A DNA stretch of 9,105 bases, taken from Deltaproteobacteria bacterium. GTDB lineage: Bacteria; Desulfobacterota; Desulfobacteria; Desulfobacterales; SG8-13. Each line of letters opens with the position of its first letter. The first letter of the stretch is position 1. Shown here piece after piece: positions 6,605-9,105 of this stretch. The stretch covers positions 1-9,105 of the forward strand of contig JAHEIV010000093.1 of the NCBI GenBank assembly GCA_024639205.1, in the 5' to 3' direction. Made by a program: the position numbers and the translations under genes. The notes below the pieces were generated by a model. The model was given only the letters and a program-made list of their open reading frames with translations, had not been told where the DNA came from and did not search any database.

Positions 6605-8818
6605 TTATCCGACCAGCGGATCCATGGTAAGTGCCGGATGCCCCTTTTCCTGCAGAAAGGGCAGGATTTCCTCCTCGGTGAGTCCGACTGTCTCGTCGGC
6701 GATCATGTCGACGAGGTTGGGAACGCCGAGCTCTTTGCCCCGCCTTTCGAGCCGCTCTTTAATCTCCTCTTTCAGGCTTTTGGGCATCCAGACCATCCGC
6801 AGCAGACCACCGTCGCCGACGATGAACTTGCCCTGGGTGATGTTGAACTTGGAATGCCCCACAAAGCCGGGCGAGGACTGTCCGCCACCCATCACACCGG
6901 CCAGGGTGGTGAATTTCATCCCGCAGGGAGTCTCGCCGGTGTAATCCCGGTGAACGGTCATGATCCCGTTGCAGGCCGGCAGCATGGCGGCGATACACTC
7001 GCAGCAGCCGCAGGTGGTCATGGGGTCGATGACCATGGAGTAAAAGTTGTAATGGTCGATGGCACCGCGGGAAGCCTGCCTGATGAAGTCGTTGACACCC
7101 TTCCACTGTCCCAGCTTCGCGTCGATACACTCGCCCTTTTCGATGGGCTGGTTCGGTCCGGTGGGATTGATCTCAAAGGATGCCTTGCAGTCCATCCAGT
7201 TGTACGCACCGCACAGTCCGGTTCTCTCCGGGCTGACCGTGCAGACGTGGGTGGGTGCAAAGCTTTGGCACAGGGTGCAGGAGTAATAGGTTTCCACATC
7301 CTCGTCGGTCATCTTCTCCACCCGCTCGTCCCTGGTTTTGTATTCTCCCCGGGCGCGCTTGGTGAGCTCGTCAGCCTTCTTTTTGTCGGTGATCAGGGTG
7401 ATCTGGACCTTGTCGAGGATGTTGCCGAAGTCCTGATGGAACTTGGCATGCAGCACCACCCCGATGTCCTTGAGTGTGAAACCCTTTTCGATGGCGGCCT
7501 TGCTGACCCGAATCCAGGCGATGTCGCGCTGTCCGATGTGCATCACGCCCTGGATGTAGTTGATCAGATGGTGGATCTGCCGCTCGATGATCGGTTCAAA
7601 GTCGGTTTGAAACTTTCGCCCGGCCACCTCCACGTAGATGCCCAGCGGCAGGACACCGCCTTCTTTGACCGTGTCGAGCGCCGGTCCATCGATAACGACC
7701 CTGCCGTCTTCGACCTTGTTGAGATCGGCCATTTTCACCAGCTCGGTGGCCTGGGATTTTCCACCGCCCATCTGGCAGAAAAGGTCCGCACCGCGAACCC
7801 GTTCGCCTTCGTAAGCCGGACCGAAGGATAAGGGGATGTCGATGGTTGAAACAGTGGTCTTCAGACCGCGAACCTCTACGGATTTTTCCACCATCCTGTC
7901 ATGGGGCACGTTGGCCACCACGTGCTCGTAAGTGCACACGCCGGTGGGCAGCACCTCGGGAATGTCGGTGTCGGCCAGGGTCGGAAAACCCCAGTTGATC
8001 GCGCCGGCCGCCGCCGCCGCCCATTCGGCATTGACATCACCCAAGGCATTGACGAATGCAAAGATCCGGTTTTTGTTGTAAAGCAGCATCCGTTTGTAAT
8101 CGCCGGGTTCGACACCGCCAAAAGCCATGGCGGCACGGTTGGCGAAACCGAGGGCAAAAACCGCTGAGGAAATGTCCGGACCGAAGGGAACGATCCGGGT
8201 GTTCCAGCCGACCTGAACCCCGGCTTCGATGAGTTGCTCGATGACGGTGGTGCCGTTCTGATTCGCAGCGCAGAAGATGTACAGACTGCGTCGCTGATAT
8301 TCTTCAACGATTTCCTTGGCTGTTTCCGGATCCGGTGCAGATCCGACGATCGCGGCAAAACCAGGAGCCGATCCGTCCACGAACTCGACGCCCCTTTTAC
8401 GAAAAACCGTGTCGTCAGCCGCGCCGAGCCAGATCTTGCCGGCTTCGATATCCGGTTCCTCCGAATGGAGATAAAAATCCGGCTGTTCCAGATAACGCAG
8501 GGCCTCATCGACCTCAAAGGCCATGATGGCAGCCATGCCGGCGTCCAGCAGCGGTCCGAGGTAAGGCAGATGGTTGTGGCCCTTGACATGCGGCGGCAGC
8601 AAGCCGCGGGCAAAATCCAGGGGCTTTTTGGCGTCTTCCAGTGTCTCCACCTTCATCCCTGTCAATGAGTATATCACCGGCAGAAAATACGCTGTATTGG
8701 GAAAACCGATTTTGGTGTCCGCGTCGTAGGTCTGCAGCGCCCGGTTGTACCTTCCTTCGACTTTGGAAACGATGTTGTAGCCACCCTGTATGGCAGCAAA
8801 TGCAACAAGTCTCGACAT
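6605..8818 (-). CDS. acsB: CO dehydrogenase/acetyl-CoA synthase, acetyl-CoA synthase (beta/alpha) subunit
   Basis: A 737-residue protein that assembles acetyl-CoA from the methyl of the corrinoid protein, CO from the CO dehydrogenase, and CoA; it can also run in reverse. The A-cluster ligands are visible. Cys514, Cys517, Cys526 and Cys536 (YSCTLCQSFAPTHVC then GLC) hold the [4Fe-4S] cluster and bridge to nickel. Cys603-Gly604-Cys605 in MTTCGCCE is the CGC motif that chelates the distal nickel. Phe520 matches the Phe known to gate the cluster in Moorella (F512). Other family stretches are FPNTAYFLPVI (39-49), PLSFGPAYEGE, GQRDIAWIRVSK and the C-terminal GHPALTMDP. The three-domain bacterial form is present. 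The N-terminus is about 16 residues shorter than Moorella before NTAY, although total length is slightly greater. ATG 8818 follows AAGGAGGA (8823-8830) with a 4-nt gap. It is the first complete gene of the acsB-acsC-acsE run. Confidence 0.98.
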   Translation of the reverse strand: MSRLVAFAAIQGGYNIVSKVEGRYNRALQTYDADTKIGFPNTAYFLPVIYSLTGMKVETLEDAKKPLDFARGLLPPHVKGHNHLPYLGPLLDAGMAAIMAFEVDEALRYLEQPDFYLHSEEPDIEAGKIWLGAADDTVFRKRGVEFVDGSAPGFAAIVGSAPDPETAKEIVEEYQRRSLYIFCAANQNGTTVIEQLIEAGVQVGWNTRIVPFGPDISSAVFALGFANRAAMAFGGVEPGDYKRMLLYNKNRIFAFVNALGDVNAEWAAAAAGAINWGFPTLADTDIPEVLPTGVCTYEHVVANVPHDRMVEKSVEVRGLKTTVSTIDIPLSFGPAYEGERVRGADLFCQMGGGKSQATELVKMADLNKVEDGRVVIDGPALDTVKEGGVLPLGIYVEVAGRKFQTDFEPIIERQIHHLINYIQGVMHIGQRDIAWIRVSKAAIEKGFTLKDIGVVLHAKFHQDFGNILDKVQITLITDKKKADELTKRARGEYKTRDERVEKMTDEDVETYYSCTLCQSFAPTHVCTVSPERTGLCGAYNWMDCKASFEINPTGPNQPIEKGECIDAKLGQWKGVNDFIRQASRGAIDHYNFYSMVIDPMTTCGCCECIAAMLPACNGIMTVHRDYTGETPCGMKFTTLAGVMGGGQSSPGFVGHSKFNITQGKFIVGDGGLLRMVWMPKSLKEEIKERLERRGKELGVPNLVDMIADETVGLTEEEILPFLQEKGHPALTMDPLVG

Positions 8819-8822
8819 ATTT

Positions 8823-8830
8823 TCCTCCTT
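8823..8830 (-). promoter_or_regulatory. Ribosome binding site of acsB
   Basis: AAGGAGGA on the minus strand, 4 nt before ATG 8818. It is a near-perfect anti-16S match and fixes the short N-terminus of AcsB. Confidence 0.8.
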
Positions 8831-8846
8831 CGTTGAGGATCGTTCA

Positions 8847-8861
8847 GTGTTGAACCAACAC
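8847..8861. repeat. Inverted repeat in the spacer upstream of acsB
   Basis: GTGTTG, loop AAC, CAACAC: a perfect 6-bp stem with a 3-nt loop, in the 83-nt gap between the upstream stop codon and acsB. It lacks a T-run. No convincing -35/-10 pair was seen in this gap, so acsB is probably transcribed from further upstream. Confidence 0.45.
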
Positions 8862-8901
8862 GTTAGCAGTTTGCGGAAATCATCGCAGCGCAGCCTTCCG
8901 G

Positions 8902-9105
8902 CTACTGGGTCCGCTTGTGAATACGATCGGCACTATAGAGCATCTTTTCGGTCTCGGACATTTTGTCCGCCCGCGGCAGGATGTAAAAGTCTCCTGCCTT
9001 GATGGCCTTGGCGCGTTCTTTCGCCAGTTTCTCACGAACCGAGGCCATCTTTTCGCTGAGTTTTTGCTCCTCGGCATCGGTCCGTGCCTTTGTTTCAGCG
9101 TCGGC
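8902..9105 (-). CDS. C-terminal 67 residues of an unidentified protein (5' end outside window)
   Basis: An open frame enters from the right edge and stops at TAG 8902-8904. It reads ADAETKARTDAEEQKLSEKM, then a further Lys/Glu/Ala-rich helical stretch (SVREKLAKERAKAIKAG), then FYILPRADKMSETEKMLY and a basic end, RIHKRTQ. The first half looks like a charged, possibly coiled-coil helix or linker; the second half is a small compact-looking tail. I do not recognise the family. Its position 83 nt before acsB on the same strand makes it a likely member of the acs operon. One possibility is a C-terminal extension of AcsD, the missing partner of AcsC, but nothing in these residues proves that. It does not resemble the end of a CO dehydrogenase catalytic subunit as I know it. 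The reading frame is convincing; the identity is not. Confidence 0.75.
   Translation of the reverse strand, partial: ADAETKARTDAEEQKLSEKMASVREKLAKERAKAIKAGDFYILPRADKMSETEKMLYSADRIHKRTQ

Noticed and set aside
6491..7831. Plus-strand open frame of 446 codons
   Set aside because: It is antisense to the A-cluster half of acsB, whose cysteine motifs are unmistakable. The long frame follows from GC-rich codon use in acsB.
8880..9077. Minus-strand 65-codon frame starting MPRSKNSAKRW
   Set aside because: It overlaps the frame that enters from the right edge and ends at 8902. That frame has better composition and an ordinary stop before acsB, while the 65-codon frame is Arg/Pro/Ser-rich like a shadow.

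Overview
The window reads as a piece of an anaerobic, acetyl-CoA-pathway bacterium, most likely a Desulfobacterota sulfate reducer (Desulfobacterales-like). This is inferred from the Wood-Ljungdahl gene set, from bacterial-type AcsB/AcsC/AcsE proteins, and from moderately high GC with strong GGAGG ribosome sites. Species cannot be fixed from the sequence alone. Every supported gene lies on the minus strand, so the map reads from right to left.

Region 1 (9105 down to about 4109) is the methyl-branch/carbonyl-branch junction of the pathway. It holds the last 67 codons of an unidentified gene (8902-9105), then acsB (acetyl-CoA synthase with the Ni-Fe-S A-cluster), acsC (large subunit of the corrinoid/iron-sulfur protein) and acsE (methyl-THF:corrinoid protein methyltransferase). 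AcsE moves the methyl group from methyl-tetrahydrofolate to the cobamide of the AcsC/AcsD protein, which passes it to AcsB. AcsB joins it to CO and CoA to make acetyl-CoA, or runs the reverse reaction in an organism that oxidises acetate. The genes are separated by 83, 161 and 97 nt spacers rich in inverted repeats. acsD, the CO dehydrogenase and the nickel-insertion ATPase are not in the window.

Region 2 (3865-4108) is a 244-nt spacer packed with hairpins. One is a textbook minus-strand intrinsic terminator with a T9 run that closes the acs operon. A candidate promoter for the next gene follows it.

Region 3 (3864 down to 1) is one uninterrupted minus-strand reading frame of 1288 codons that runs off the window edge. 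Its C-terminal third is the ATP-grasp (PEP/pyruvate-binding) domain of the pyruvate phosphate dikinase/PEP synthase family, and the start of a phosphohistidine swivelling domain sits at the very edge. The first ~900 residues are a long, apparently helical region I cannot assign to any family. This is the least understood part of the window.

No tRNA, rRNA, CRISPR, insertion sequence or phage signature was seen.
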